Below, in pieces: positions 42,127-51,120 of a stretch of DNA of 64,000 bases. Each line of letters starts with the position of its first letter. Positions within the stretch are counted from its first letter, which is position 1. Source of the stretch: Pseudofrankia saprophytica (GTDB lineage Bacteria; Actinomycetota; Actinomycetes; Frankiales; Frankiaceae); assembly GCF_000235425.2 (NCBI RefSeq), contig NZ_KI912266.1:7494720-7558719 (forward strand), in the 5' to 3' direction. Below the pieces are notes generated by a model. That model did no database searches. It saw only the letters and a program-made list of their open reading frames with translations, and was not told the origin of the DNA. A program made the position numbers and the translations under genes.

Positions 42127-43758
42127 ATGGACGAGGCGGTTGGCACGACGGCGGACCCGGAGGCCTCGGAGGCCACGGAGCGGGTGCCCGCGACGATCCC
42201 CGCCGCGCTCGCCAGGGCGGCGGCCAGCTGGCCCACCGCCGAGGCCGTCGTCGACGGCGAGGAGCGCCTGAGCTTCGCCGACCTCGACGCCCAAACGGCC
42301 GCCGTGGCCCGGGCGCTCGTCGCCAGCGGAGTGCGGGCCGGTGACCGGGTCTCGGTCTGGGCGCCGAACGGCGCGGCCTGGGTGCGGGTCGCCCTTGGCG
42401 TCTACCGCGCGGGCGCGGTCCTGGTACCGATCAACTCGCGCTTCAAGGGCCAGGAGGCGGCGCGGGTGCTGCGCACCTCGGGCGCGCGGCTGGCGTTCCT
42501 CGTCGACGGCTTCCTCGACACCGACTACCTCGCGATGCTCGCCAAGCACCGCGACGATCTCGACGCGCTCGACGAGATCGTGCTGCTCGCGGCGCCTGCC
42601 CGCCCCGGCGCGACGGGGTGGGACGAGTTCCTCGCCCGCGCCGAGCTCGACCCGGACGGCGCGCTCGCCGCCACCGTCACCGCTCGCACGGCGGCGCTCG
42701 ACGGCGACGACGTCTGCGACATCGTCTTCACCTCCGGCACCACCGGCGCGCCCAAGGGCGCGATGCTCACCCACGGCGCGTCGACCCGCGTCTACACGGC
42801 CTGGTCGGACGTCGTCGGCCTGCGCCGTGGCGACCGTTACCTGCTCGTCTACCCGTTCTTCCACACCGCCGGGCTGAAGTCCGGGATGCTCGCCTGTCTC
42901 CTGGCGGGCGCCACACTGCTGCCGCACCCGGTCTTCGACGTGCCGTCCGTGATGAAGAAGGTCACCGAGGAGCGGGTGACGATGTTGCCCGGCCCGCCGG
43001 CGATCTACCAGACGATCCTGAACAGCGACCTGACCGGCTACGACCTGTCGAGCTGGCGGCTCGCCGTCACCGGCGCCGCGGTGGTGCCGGTCGAGCTGGT
43101 CCGCCGGCTGCGCTCGGAGCTCGGCCTGCGCACGGTCGTCACCGGCTACGGCCTGACCGAGACGACCGGGACGGCGACGATGTGCCGCCACGACGACGAC
43201 CCGGAGATCGTCGCGCGCACCTCCGGCCGGGCGATCCCCGGCGTCGAGGTCCGCGTCGTCGACGACGCCGGCACCCCGCTGCCACCGGGCTCCCCCGGCG
43301 AGATCGTCATCCGCGGCTACAACGTCATGAAGGGCTACTTCGACAACCCGGAGGCGACGGCGGAGGCCATCGACGCCGACGGCTGGCTGCATTCCGGCGA
43401 CATCGGGATCCAGGACGAGGCCGGCAACGTCACGATCACCGACCGCAAGAAGGACATGTTCATCGTCGGCGGCTTCAACGCCTACCCCGCCGAGATCGAG
43501 GCCGCTTTGCTGGAACGCGGCGACCTCGCCCAGGTCGCCGTCGTCGGCGTCCCCGACGACCGGCTCGGCGAGGTCGGGGTGGCGTTCGTCGTCCCGCGCG
43601 CCGGCGCGGCCGTCGACCCGGCGGAGGTCATCGCCTGGAGCCGCGCCCGGATGGCGAACTACAAGGTCCCCCGCCGGGTCGAGGTCGTCGACGCCCTCCC
43701 CATGAACGCCACCGGCAAGGTCGTCAAGTTCGAGCTACGGACGCGGGCCACCGCCTGA
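42127..43758 (+). CDS. AMP-dependent acyl-CoA synthetase (FadD3-like)
   Basis: A 543-residue adenylate-forming enzyme that turns a carboxylic acid into its CoA thioester through an acyl-AMP. FTSGTTGAPKGAML is the P-loop, GYGLTETTG the A5 motif, GWLHSGDIG the A7 motif, RKKDMFIVGGFNAYPAEIE the hinge, and ATGKVVK carries the catalytic lysine. ATG 42127 follows AAGGGGCGGCAG; ATG 42091 is an alternative. The closest style is FadD3 (steroid side acids), but the substrate cannot be fixed by reading. Confidence 0.9.
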   Translation: MDEAVGTTADPEASEATERVPATIPAALARAAASWPTAEAVVDGEERLSFADLDAQTAAVARALVASGVRAGDRVSVWAPNGAAWVRVALGVYRAGAVLVPINSRFKGQEAARVLRTSGARLAFLVDGFLDTDYLAMLAKHRDDLDALDEIVLLAAPARPGATGWDEFLARAELDPDGALAATVTARTAALDGDDVCDIVFTSGTTGAPKGAMLTHGASTRVYTAWSDVVGLRRGDRYLLVYPFFHTAGLKSGMLACLLAGATLLPHPVFDVPSVMKKVTEERVTMLPGPPAIYQTILNSDLTGYDLSSWRLAVTGAAVVPVELVRRLRSELGLRTVVTGYGLTETTGTATMCRHDDDPEIVARTSGRAIPGVEVRVVDDAGTPLPPGSPGEIVIRGYNVMKGYFDNPEATAEAIDADGWLHSGDIGIQDEAGNVTITDRKKDMFIVGGFNAYPAEIEAALLERGDLAQVAVVGVPDDRLGEVGVAFVVPRAGAAVDPAEVIAWSRARMANYKVPRRVEVVDALPMNATGKVVKFELRTRATA

Positions 43759-44001
43759 CCGGAGAGCCGCGGGGCCGTGGCAGGTGTCCGAGTGGGTCGA
43801 CCGCCTCTTCTGGGCGGTTCGGTCACGGTGGGCGTTCGCCTTTCCCGACGTCTGTGGTAATCATGACGACGCCGCCCCGTAACCCGGGCCAGGGCCCACG
43901 GCGGCCGGGACAAACAAGGTATGCGCGGGGCTACCGATGGGGTTGTCCAGGACTCGATGCCGTTCCTCGATGGGGACGAACCGGCGAGAGGACGGACCGG
44001 A

Positions 44002-45075
44002 ATGGCGCGCGAATGGCTGTTGGCCGTGGATCTGGGCACGACCTGGACCCGGGCCGCCTACACGACTTCCGACGGCGGCGCCCCGGTCGTCGTCCGGGTG
44101 CCGGCGACGCAGCTGGCCTGGTTCCCGACGGCCGTCGCCCGTTCCTCCGACGGGCGCTGGCTCGTCGGGGACGCGGCGCGGTCGCGCCGCATCGGCCGCC
44201 CCGACTGGTACTGGAGCGACGTCAAGCGGGAGCTCGGCCAGGACGAGCCGAGGCTGGTCGGTGGGCATCCGTTCGCTCCGGTCGAGGCCGCCGCCCAGCC
44301 AGTGCTGCACGCCGCCCGGCTGGCCCGCCGCCAGGCCGGACGCGGATTCGACCGGCTCGTGCTGTCCGCGCCGGTCTGCTTCTCGGCTGACCAGCGCGCC
44401 GCGCTGCTCGAGGTCGGGGAGAACGCCGGCTTCGCCCCCGAAACCGTCACGATCGTCGACGAGGCGGCCGCCGCCGCCCGGTCCGCACTCGGGCCGCGAC
44501 CCGAGGACGGCACCTGGGTCGTCATCGACATCGGCGGCGGAACGTTCGACGCCGCCCTCGTCTCGGCCGACCGGGGTGTGGCCAACGTGCTCGACCAGGT
44601 GGGCGACGACGCGGCGGGCGGCCGCGCCCTCGACACGGCGATCGTCGCGCGGCTGCGCGACCGCTACCAGATCGAGGACGCCGACGGCGAGGCGGAACGG
44701 CGCCGCGCCCTCTACCTGCGCGACGCCGCTCGGATGCTCCGCGAGGAGCTGTCCGAAGGCCGGGCGGCGGACGTCTTCCTGCCGGACCTCCTGTTGGAGC
44801 TCAGCCTCACGCCCGCGCAGTTACGGGACCTGGTCGAGCCCGTCATGGCCCCGGCCATCGAGAGCTGCTCGGCCATGCTGGCTCGCAACGACCTGAGCTG
44901 GGAGAAGATCAACGCCCTGGTGCTGGCCGGCGGCGCCACCCGCGGCCCGACGGTCCGCGCCCAGTTCGCCGCGCTGGCGCCGCTGCGCGACGCCGCCGCC
45001 CCGGAGCTCGCCGTCGTCCTCGGCCTGACGGTCCCCACCGAGCCGTCCAACCGGACGATTCTCTCGGTCGGGTAG
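44002..45075 (+). CDS. Minimal Hsp70-family protein (ATPase domain only)
   Basis: A 357-residue actin-fold ATPase: phosphate-1 motif VDLGTTWTRAAY, connect motif APVCFSADQRAALL, VIDIGGGTFDAAL and adenosine motif VLAGGATRGPTV. There is no substrate-binding domain or lid, so it is not a complete DnaK chaperone; such stand-alone ATPases are known in actinobacteria with unknown clients. It is convergent with a TetR gene. The last codons and stop are duplicated in tandem. Confidence 0.85.
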   Translation: MAREWLLAVDLGTTWTRAAYTTSDGGAPVVVRVPATQLAWFPTAVARSSDGRWLVGDAARSRRIGRPDWYWSDVKRELGQDEPRLVGGHPFAPVEAAAQPVLHAARLARRQAGRGFDRLVLSAPVCFSADQRAALLEVGENAGFAPETVTIVDEAAAAARSALGPRPEDGTWVVIDIGGGTFDAALVSADRGVANVLDQVGDDAAGGRALDTAIVARLRDRYQIEDADGEAERRRALYLRDAARMLREELSEGRAADVFLPDLLLELSLTPAQLRDLVEPVMAPAIESCSAMLARNDLSWEKINALVLAGGATRGPTVRAQFAALAPLRDAAAPELAVVLGLTVPTEPSNRTILSVG

Positions 45076-45096
45076 CGATTCTCTCGGTCGCGTAGG
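45057..45096. repeat. 20-bp tandem duplication over Hsp70 gene end
   Basis: Two 20-bp units (45057-45076 and 45077-45096), each starting GATTCTCTCGGTCG, differ at two positions. The first contains the stop codon of the Hsp70-like gene. Confidence 0.8.
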
Positions 45097-45108
45097 GAAT
45101 CCGCTCTT

Positions 45109-45774
45109 TCAGGCCCGCAGCGCGCGCAGGAAGAGGCGGACGGCGGCCTCGACGCGGTGGTCCGCCTCGACCGGGTCGGGCAGGACGCCGAACGAGGCGA
45201 GCCGGGCGGGCGCGCTGGAGACCATGCCGACGTATAGGTCGGCCAGCGTCTCGGGATCGTCGGTGAGCGTGATCGCTCCGGCGGCGGCGTGGCGGCGCAG
45301 CAGATCGGCGACCAGGCGCTGACGGGGTGAGCCGCCGGCGGCGCCGAGCTGGATCCGGTGGGCGAGCTCGGGGAACCGGTCGGCCTGGGCGATCGCGATC
45401 CGGCTGACCTTGATCATTGACGGGTCGAGGGCGCGGTGTAGCGCGGCCTGGCCGATGGCGGTGAGTGCGCCTTCGAGGTCGTCGAGGTCGGGCGGCTCGG
45501 GTTCTGGGAGCGGCCAGTCGGGTCGGCCCATGGCCCAGTGGAAGACCGAGGTGAACACGGTGTCCTTGCTGGGGAACCGGGCGTAGAGCGAGGCCTTCGT
45601 GGTGCCGGCGGCCTGGGCGATGGCGTCCATCGAGGTGCCCTCGTAGCCGTTCTCCAGGAACAGCCGCAGCGCGTGCTCGCGGACGTCCCGGTCGAGCCGC
45701 GCCGCCTGTTCGCGGGTCGGCCGGCCGCCACGGCGCGGCGTGGCCGTCGGGCGCGCGTCCGGTGGGGACGTCAT
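45109..45774 (-). CDS. TetR family transcriptional regulator
   Basis: A 221-residue regulator with an HTH at about 20-65 (LFLENGYEGTSMDAIAQAAG, TKASLYARFPSKDTVF) and the C-terminal domain of the TetR_C_7/AefR group. GGAGG lies just ahead of ATG 45774. It is divergent from the LuxE/LuxC-like pair with several AGACT-type sites in the 126-bp gap. It is therefore the probable regulator of fatty aldehyde formation here. Confidence 0.87.
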   Translation of the reverse strand: MTSPPDARPTATPRRGGRPTREQAARLDRDVREHALRLFLENGYEGTSMDAIAQAAGTTKASLYARFPSKDTVFTSVFHWAMGRPDWPLPEPEPPDLDDLEGALTAIGQAALHRALDPSMIKVSRIAIAQADRFPELAHRIQLGAAGGSPRQRLVADLLRRHAAAGAITLTDDPETLADLYVGMVSSAPARLASFGVLPDPVEADHRVEAAVRLFLRALRA

Positions 45775-45782
45775 GACCTCCA

Positions 45783-45848
45783 GTCTGGCAGACCTGGGCG
45801 CGGATCCCGGCAATAACTAGACTCGCGAGTCTGGTTAAAACTAGACTT
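45783..45848. promoter_or_regulatory. Cluster of AGACT operator sites
   Basis: AGACTCGCGAGTCT (45819-45832) is a perfect palindrome, extendable to 20 bp with one mismatch. GTCTGGCAGAC (45783-45793) is a smaller inverted repeat, and a half-site ACTAGACTT follows at 45840-45848. All lie between the TetR gene and the LuxE-like gene. Confidence 0.7.
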
Positions 45849-45900
45849 CTCGGTGTAGTAACCCCGCCAGGAGCCGCACCGACCTCAGAAGAGGGGCGTC

Positions 45901-47244
45901 ATGTCCGTGACGACCAGGACGACCAGGACGACCAGCAAACCGGCTACCAGCCAGGCGGCCGCGCTCGGCGAGGCCACCGTGGCGGCGCTGGATGCCCGTT
46001 TCCAGGAGCGCCGAGCGCAGGTCCCAGTGCTCGCGCGGCGCGCCAAGGCCGAGGGCGTCGAGGAGATCCGGTCCGCGCAGGACATGGTCGGGCTGCTGTT
46101 CCCGCACACGACCTACAAGAGCTACCCGGAGACGATCGTCTCCAGGGGACGGTGGAAGCAGCTGAACCGCTGGTTGGACTCGGTGTCGACCTACCGGGTG
46201 GCGGATGTGGACGTGGCGGGTGTCGAGGATCTGGATGGCTGGATCGCGCGGTTGGAGGAGCACGGCCATCTGGTGTCGAGTTCGTCCGGCACGTCGGGCA
46301 AGGCGTCGTTCCTCAACAAGACGATGGCCGACCGGGAGGCCTCCGGTCAGAACCTGCTCGACAGCCTGAGCTGGCTCGGCATGCCGCCGGCAAGGGAGTG
46401 GCACGTCGTACCGGTCGGGCCGGACACGGGCATCAGCTCGGCGATGTACATCCGCGACGTCTTCCTGAGCAACTACCGCCGCCACGACGCGCTGCCGCTG
46501 CCGGAGTCGAAGCCGGTCACCGACCATCACAAGTACATGGCCCGTCTCGGCGCGATGCGGCGGGCGATCGCGGATGGCACCGCCTCACCGGACGAGGTCG
46601 CCGCGTTCGAGGCCGAAGGCGCGGCCAGGCAGGCCGACGTCGAGGACCGGCTCCAGTTCCTGGCCGAGCAGGTGATCGCGCACAGGGACGAGAACATCTT
46701 CTTCAACTCGATGTTCCCGATGCTCTACCGGCTCAGCGAGATACTGCGCGAGAAGGGCGTGGCGCCTGGTGACATCACCGGCGCCAACGGCCTTCAGGTC
46801 GCCGGCGGGCTGAAGGGCATGACCCTGCCGCCGGACTATCGCGAACGCATCTTCGAGCTGCTCAACATCCAGCCGAGCCGCTTCCTGCACTACTACGCGA
46901 TGCAGGAGGTCAACCTGCGCAGCGTGAAGTGCCTGTCCGGCCGTTACCACGTGCCGCCGGGGCTGGTCCTGTTCGTGCTCGACAAGTTCGGCGAGACGCT
47001 CGCGCCGCTGTCCGACGGCCAGGTCGAGGGCCGGGCCGCCTTCTTCGACTTCTCCGTCGACGGCCGCTGGGGCGCCACGATCAGCGGAGACCAGATCATC
47101 GCCGACTTCGGCGTCTGCTCCTGCGGCCGCGAAGGGCCGACCGTGGCCGAGGACATCACCCGCTACAAGGACCTTCCGGACGGCGACAAGATCACCTGCG
47201 CCGGCACCATGGACGCCTACGTCCGCGGCTTCATCGACAACTGA
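45901..47244 (+). CDS. LuxE-like acyl-protein synthetase
   Basis: A 447-residue adenylate-forming protein of the LuxE family. SSSSGTSGK at 126-134 is the ATP-binding loop, and HYYAMQEVNL and CSCGREGPTV are downstream family-like segments. LuxE activates a fatty acid as acyl-AMP and holds it as an acyl-thioester for the reductase LuxC. The next gene, 11 bp on, is LuxC-like, which supports the call. No LuxD thioesterase or luciferase is present. Expression is probably controlled by the divergent TetR protein. Confidence 0.8.
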   Translation: MSVTTRTTRTTSKPATSQAAALGEATVAALDARFQERRAQVPVLARRAKAEGVEEIRSAQDMVGLLFPHTTYKSYPETIVSRGRWKQLNRWLDSVSTYRVADVDVAGVEDLDGWIARLEEHGHLVSSSSGTSGKASFLNKTMADREASGQNLLDSLSWLGMPPAREWHVVPVGPDTGISSAMYIRDVFLSNYRRHDALPLPESKPVTDHHKYMARLGAMRRAIADGTASPDEVAAFEAEGAARQADVEDRLQFLAEQVIAHRDENIFFNSMFPMLYRLSEILREKGVAPGDITGANGLQVAGGLKGMTLPPDYRERIFELLNIQPSRFLHYYAMQEVNLRSVKCLSGRYHVPPGLVLFVLDKFGETLAPLSDGQVEGRAAFFDFSVDGRWGATISGDQIIADFGVCSCGREGPTVAEDITRYKDLPDGDKITCAGTMDAYVRGFIDN

Positions 47245-47255
47245 GGGAGCGGCAC

Positions 47256-48779
47256 ATGACCATCACCGAATCCACCGCCGGTGCCGCCGCCGTCTCCCCC
47301 TCGGCCTCCTCGGCCGCCCCGGCCGCCCCGGCTGCCCCGACCGCCTCGCCCGGTCTCGCGCCGTCCGAGTCGGTGAGGCCGAAGAAGCTGAAGGTTCCGC
47401 ACGTCATCCGCGGCAAGGTCGTCTGGGGCGAGGACGTCGAATACCTGTCGCGCGACTTCGGCGTGCCGTTCGTGACGCCACGGATCAACTTCAACGAGCT
47501 GATCACACCGCGCACCCAGCAGGGGCCGGCGTTCGACGTGCCGGTGACCGACATCATCGACTACCTCGTCGAGGTCGCCCAGCATCTGGACCTGGAGCGC
47601 AACCCCTATCTGCAGGAGTCGCTGGAGCTCACGGCGCAGGTCAGCCAGATGCCCCGGCGGATGATCGAGAGCACCTTCCGCCGGCCCGGCCAGTTCCTCA
47701 CCCGCCAGTCGATGGAATTCCGGCTCGAGAAGACGTTCCGCGACCCGCGGGTCCTTGACGGTTGGGTGGAGCACACCGACTTCAACGGCCGGACGACGCG
47801 GATCCGCGCGTTCCCGCCGCGGCTCGTGCACATGCTCGCCGGCAACTCCCCGTCCGGCGCGATGACGTCGATCGCCGACGCGGCACTGGTCAAGGCCATC
47901 AACGTGTTCAAACTGCCCTCGGCCGACCCGTTCACCGCCGTCGCAGTACTACGCACCATGGCCGACATAGACCCGGAGCACCCGGTCCTGCGCTCGATGT
48001 CAGCCGTCTACTGGCGCGGCGGCGACGCCAAGATCGAAAACATCCTCTACCGCGCCCAGTACTTCGACAAAATCATCGGCTGGGGCGGCGGCGCCGCGAT
48101 CAACAACATCATCAAGTACACCGGTCCGGGCTTCCACCTCGTCGCCTTCGACCCAAAGGTCTCCATGGCGATCCTCGGCCGCGAAGCACTCGCCTCCGAC
48201 GAGACCATGCGGGAGGTCGCCGAACTCGCCGCCACCGACGCGACGGTGTTCAACCAGGACGCCTGCCTCGCCGCCCGGCACATCGCCGTCGAATGCGACG
48301 CCGACGACGACGAGGAGCTGGAACGCCTCGACCGGTTCTGCGCGGTGCTACGCGACCGGCTGAACGTCGACCGCGAATTCGCCAGCGCCGTCGGCCCCGC
48401 CACCCCCAGCGACATCCGCGAAGCCGCCGAGGGCATGCGCTACCTCGAACCCGACTACCGCGTCTGGGGCGACTACGACGGCTCCGGCCTCGTCGTCCGC
48501 TCCCCCGAACCCGTCGACTTCCACCCGACGAACAAGACCGTCAACGTCATCCCGGTCGCCTCACTCACGGAGGCGACCCACTTCGCGAACGTCGCGACGC
48601 AGACCGTCGGCGTCTACCCACCCGAGCGCAAGGCCGAGATCCGCGACCTACTCGCCACCGCCGGCGTCCAGCGGGTAGTCCGGCTCGGCAGCGCGATGAC
48701 CGGCACCATGGGCAACCCGCACGACGGCATGTACCCCCTTCACCGCTTCGTCAACTGGGTCGCCGACGACGACGCCTGA
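47256..48779 (+). CDS. LuxC-like acyl-CoA/acyl-protein reductase
   Basis: A 507-residue reductase of the LuxC family (ALDH superfamily). After a 45-residue Ala/Pro/Ser leader come AGNSPSGAMTSIADAAL, GWGGGAAINNI and the catalytic cysteine near residue 338 in FNQDACLAAR. It would reduce an activated fatty acid to the aldehyde with NADPH, together with the preceding LuxE-like protein. GAGGGAGCGGCAC precedes the ATG. The aldehyde could feed storage lipid, alcohol or signalling metabolism rather than light. Confidence 0.82.
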   Translation: MTITESTAGAAAVSPSASSAAPAAPAAPTASPGLAPSESVRPKKLKVPHVIRGKVVWGEDVEYLSRDFGVPFVTPRINFNELITPRTQQGPAFDVPVTDIIDYLVEVAQHLDLERNPYLQESLELTAQVSQMPRRMIESTFRRPGQFLTRQSMEFRLEKTFRDPRVLDGWVEHTDFNGRTTRIRAFPPRLVHMLAGNSPSGAMTSIADAALVKAINVFKLPSADPFTAVAVLRTMADIDPEHPVLRSMSAVYWRGGDAKIENILYRAQYFDKIIGWGGGAAINNIIKYTGPGFHLVAFDPKVSMAILGREALASDETMREVAELAATDATVFNQDACLAARHIAVECDADDDEELERLDRFCAVLRDRLNVDREFASAVGPATPSDIREAAEGMRYLEPDYRVWGDYDGSGLVVRSPEPVDFHPTNKTVNVIPVASLTEATHFANVATQTVGVYPPERKAEIRDLLATAGVQRVVRLGSAMTGTMGNPHDGMYPLHRFVNWVADDDA

Positions 48780-48851
48780 GGCGCTCCCGTTGCCGGACGC
48801 TCCGCGCCCGCAACCGGGCAGCGCCTGTCGGGCACTGAGCCCAACCTCCCA

Positions 48852-48868
48852 GATCGGCTTCGCCGATC
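48852..48868 (+). terminator. Hairpin after LuxC-like gene
   Basis: GATCGGC, loop TTC, GCCGATC: a perfect 7-bp stem 72 nt after the stop. It is plausible as a terminator although it has no T tract. Confidence 0.5.
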
Positions 48869-49021
48869 CGGCAGGAACCCTGCTCCCCACGTAGTTCCGG
48901 ACCCTGGCCTATGGCGGTGGTCGGGCTGGATCAAGATCGGCAATGTGGTCGCGTTGGCCCCAGCGCTGAGGCGCCGTCACCAGCGGTCGGTGGGTTGCGC
49001 GGTTTTCTCACCAGGACGGCG

Positions 49022-49405
49022 TCAGGCTGCCGTCAGGTCGATGACCTCGAACGGCTGATCCTTCCACCGGGCCGGATCAGCTGTGGCGATCTTTGCCCCC
49101 ACGGGTCGCTCGGGGCTCGGCCCGGCGGCGTGGCGGGTGTGCGCCGTTGCCCAGCTGGTGTCGCGCGCGACGGCGAGCGCGGCCGACAGGGTCAGATCGA
49201 GGACGACGATGTCGCGTAGAGACGCGATGTGCTCTGCAACGCCGCGCCGGACCCTGTCCGCCTCCACCAGCGCGCAGGTCGGAGCGTAGAGGTGCCAGCC
49301 CGGGAGGTTGTGCGCGTTATGAATCAACGTGGACGCGACGATGTTGCCGCGCCCAGCAGCAAGCATCGCCGAGTCGTCAAAGACGACATGGTGCTGCTCC
49401 ATCAC
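49022..49405 (-). CDS. PIN-domain toxin-like protein
   Basis: A 127-residue PIN-like fold: VVFDDSAMLA with the first metal aspartates, APTCALVEADRV with the conserved Glu, and KIATADPARW with the late Asp. Family members are metal-dependent RNases. The start (GTG 49405, or ATG 49402) overlaps the stop of the upstream antitoxin-like gene, the standard layout of a toxin-antitoxin operon. One usual acidic position (TAHTRHAA segment) is replaced by Thr/His, so activity may be altered. Confidence 0.72.
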   Translation of the reverse strand: MMEQHHVVFDDSAMLAAGRGNIVASTLIHNAHNLPGWHLYAPTCALVEADRVRRGVAEHIASLRDIVVLDLTLSAALAVARDTSWATAHTRHAAGPSPERPVGAKIATADPARWKDQPFEVIDLTAA

Positions 49406-49764
49406 CGGCTCGCCTGCGCCTGCGCGATGCGCCGGTCGAGGTCCGCCTGGTGCTCGGTCAGTTCCTCGTCGGTCGGGTCATAACCGTTCCACGCCTTGAG
49501 GATGGCGCGGGCCTCGCTCGACCGGGCGGCGCGCTCGTCCGGCGTAAGGAGAGAGTTGGCGAGCCTGGTGAGATAGGTGCGCAGCGACATGCCCTCGGCC
49601 TCCGCGGCCCGAGCGAGCACGTCCCGCACCTCGACCGGGACGCCGATGATGGCGTCAGCCATGCGCTGCCCCCTCGGCACAACTCCGACTCTGCGCGGGT
49701 ACAGATCCGCGCCCACCTCCGAATCGTCCACGACCGACTCGGCCACCGACAAGGCGTGGGTCAT
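49402..49764 (-). CDS. Antitoxin-like protein of PIN operon
   Basis: A 120-residue protein. The central AIIGVPVEVRDVLARAAEAEGMSLRTYL is a ribbon-helix-helix-like DNA-binding unit, and the acidic C-terminal tail (ILKAWNGYDPTDEELTEHQADL) would wrap the toxin. GGGAGG six nucleotides ahead supports ATG 49764; ATG 49662, directly before the ribbon-helix-helix part, is an alternative. The gene ends in a GTGA overlap with the toxin. Confidence 0.7.
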   Translation of the reverse strand: MTHALSVAESVVDDSEVGADLYPRRVGVVPRGQRMADAIIGVPVEVRDVLARAAEAEGMSLRTYLTRLANSLLTPDERAARSSEARAILKAWNGYDPTDEELTEHQADLDRRIAQAQASR

Positions 49765-49884
49765 TTCCGCCTCCCTCTGCCCGCTAAGGACTGATGGGTC
49801 CAGCACTGTCGGATGGGACAGTACCCGCTGACGGAACAAAGATCAAACAGCCGTTACCGTCGGCATTAGCCCAGGCAGAAGGCC

Positions 49885-50184
49885 TTAGGCGTCTGAGTGG
49901 CCCAAGCTGCGTCCTGGCGCGACAAGGTCTCGAACGGCGCGCTTCACGGCGGTCGGCTCGGGGAAACCCTGCTCACGCCGGTCCCAGACCACGGTGCCGT
50001 CAACCCGGACGACGAACACTCCGCCGGTGCCGGGAACGAGCGCCACGGCGCCAAGGTCGGTCTCGAACGTCGAGAGCAGCTCCTGCGCGAGCCAGGCCGC
50101 CCGCGGCAGCCACCGGCACCGCGTGCAGTACTCGATCTCCAGTCTCGGCTTTGCCGCGCCTGCCGGCGTCTCAACCGGCGGCAT
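49885..50184 (-). CDS. SelT/SelW/SelH (Rdx) family thioredoxin-fold protein
   Basis: A 99-residue protein with the redox motif C20-T-R-C23 in IEYCTRCRWLPRAAWLAQELL, then GTGGVFVVRVDGTVVWDRREQGFPEP. These are the hallmarks of the Rdx family, where Cys stands in place of selenocysteine. Its start overlaps the SDR stop by 14 nt, so it is the second gene of that operon. Role in thiol redox chemistry is presumed from the family. Confidence 0.85.
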   Translation of the reverse strand: MPPVETPAGAAKPRLEIEYCTRCRWLPRAAWLAQELLSTFETDLGAVALVPGTGGVFVVRVDGTVVWDRREQGFPEPTAVKRAVRDLVAPGRSLGHSDA

Positions 50185-51046
50185 GGGAGGCGGCCGCCTG
50201 GTCCACGTCGGCGAGCACAGCGGCGAGCCGGGCACGTGCCGGCCGGAAGCTGTCGGCGTGGGTGAGGATCCGCACCCGATTGGCCTCGATGCCGGCGATC
50301 GCGATCTCGGCGACCTGCGCGGCGGTGAGCACCTCGCCCGGGATGGGCTGCCGGGAGCCCGTGGCGCTCGGGGTGACCGGGGTGACCGGTTCGGAGGTCT
50401 CGGCTCCGTCGGGACGGATCGCCGCCGACGTCGCGACGAGCGGGGTGTCCACGAGGCCGGGGCAGAGGGCGCTCGCGCCGACCTCGGGCGCCGCCGCGCG
50501 CAGCTCCGCGTCGAGGGTCTCGGTGAGGCCGACGACGGAGTGCTTGACCGCGCTGTACGGGCCGAGGCTGGGCACCCGCATCAGCCCGGCGGCGGACGCG
50601 GTGTTGAGGAAGTGGCCGCGGCCCTGGGCGATCAGGGTCGGGGCGAAGGACCGCACCCCGTTGGCGACGCCGAGCAGCAGGACGTCGATGAGCCATCGCC
50701 ACGTCTGCGGCGCCTGCTCCCACATCGGCGCCTGCTTGCCGACCACGCCGGCGTTGTTGCAGACGACGTCGACCCGGCCGAACCGTTCGAGGGTGGCGGC
50801 GGCGAGCGCCTCGACGGCGTCGGGGTCGCGTACGTCGGTGACGACCGTGGCGACGCCGGCACCGGCCGCGGCGAGCGCCTTCGCGTGGGTGTCGGCCAGG
50901 GTCGCGGCGGCGCGGTCCAGCGGTTCGGGACGCACGTCGGCGAGCACGACGGAAAGCCCACGGGTGGCGAACGCCTCCGCGAGCGCGTACCCGATCCCGC
51001 TCGCGCCCCCGGTCACCACCGCGACCTGCCCGGCCTCGATCTTCAC
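50171..51046 (-). CDS. SDR family oxidoreductase
   Basis: A 291-residue SDR with TGGASGIGYALAE, NNAGVVGKQ, NTASAAGL (catalytic Ser) and YSAVK. The GTG at 51046, with AGGTGG just ahead, starts four residues before the first strand (VKIEAGQVAVVTGG); an upstream ATG at 51154 adds only a random-looking leader. After residue 190 the sequence has a Thr/Pro-rich loop. Coupled to the Rdx protein. Substrate unknown. Confidence 0.87.
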   Translation of the reverse strand: MKIEAGQVAVVTGGASGIGYALAEAFATRGLSVVLADVRPEPLDRAAATLADTHAKALAAAGAGVATVVTDVRDPDAVEALAAATLERFGRVDVVCNNAGVVGKQAPMWEQAPQTWRWLIDVLLLGVANGVRSFAPTLIAQGRGHFLNTASAAGLMRVPSLGPYSAVKHSVVGLTETLDAELRAAAPEVGASALCPGLVDTPLVATSAAIRPDGAETSEPVTPVTPSATGSRQPIPGEVLTAAQVAEIAIAGIEANRVRILTHADSFRPARARLAAVLADVDQAAASHAAG

Positions 51047-51120
51047 GGTCCACCTACTCCCACCGGCTGTTGCTAGATCAGGTTGCGACGATACGACGCC
51101 CCGGCGGCCCGGCGCCTGAC

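Noticed and set aside
45901-48779. Bioluminescence operon
   Set aside because: Only LuxE- and LuxC-like genes are seen; no LuxA, LuxB or LuxD homologue is present.
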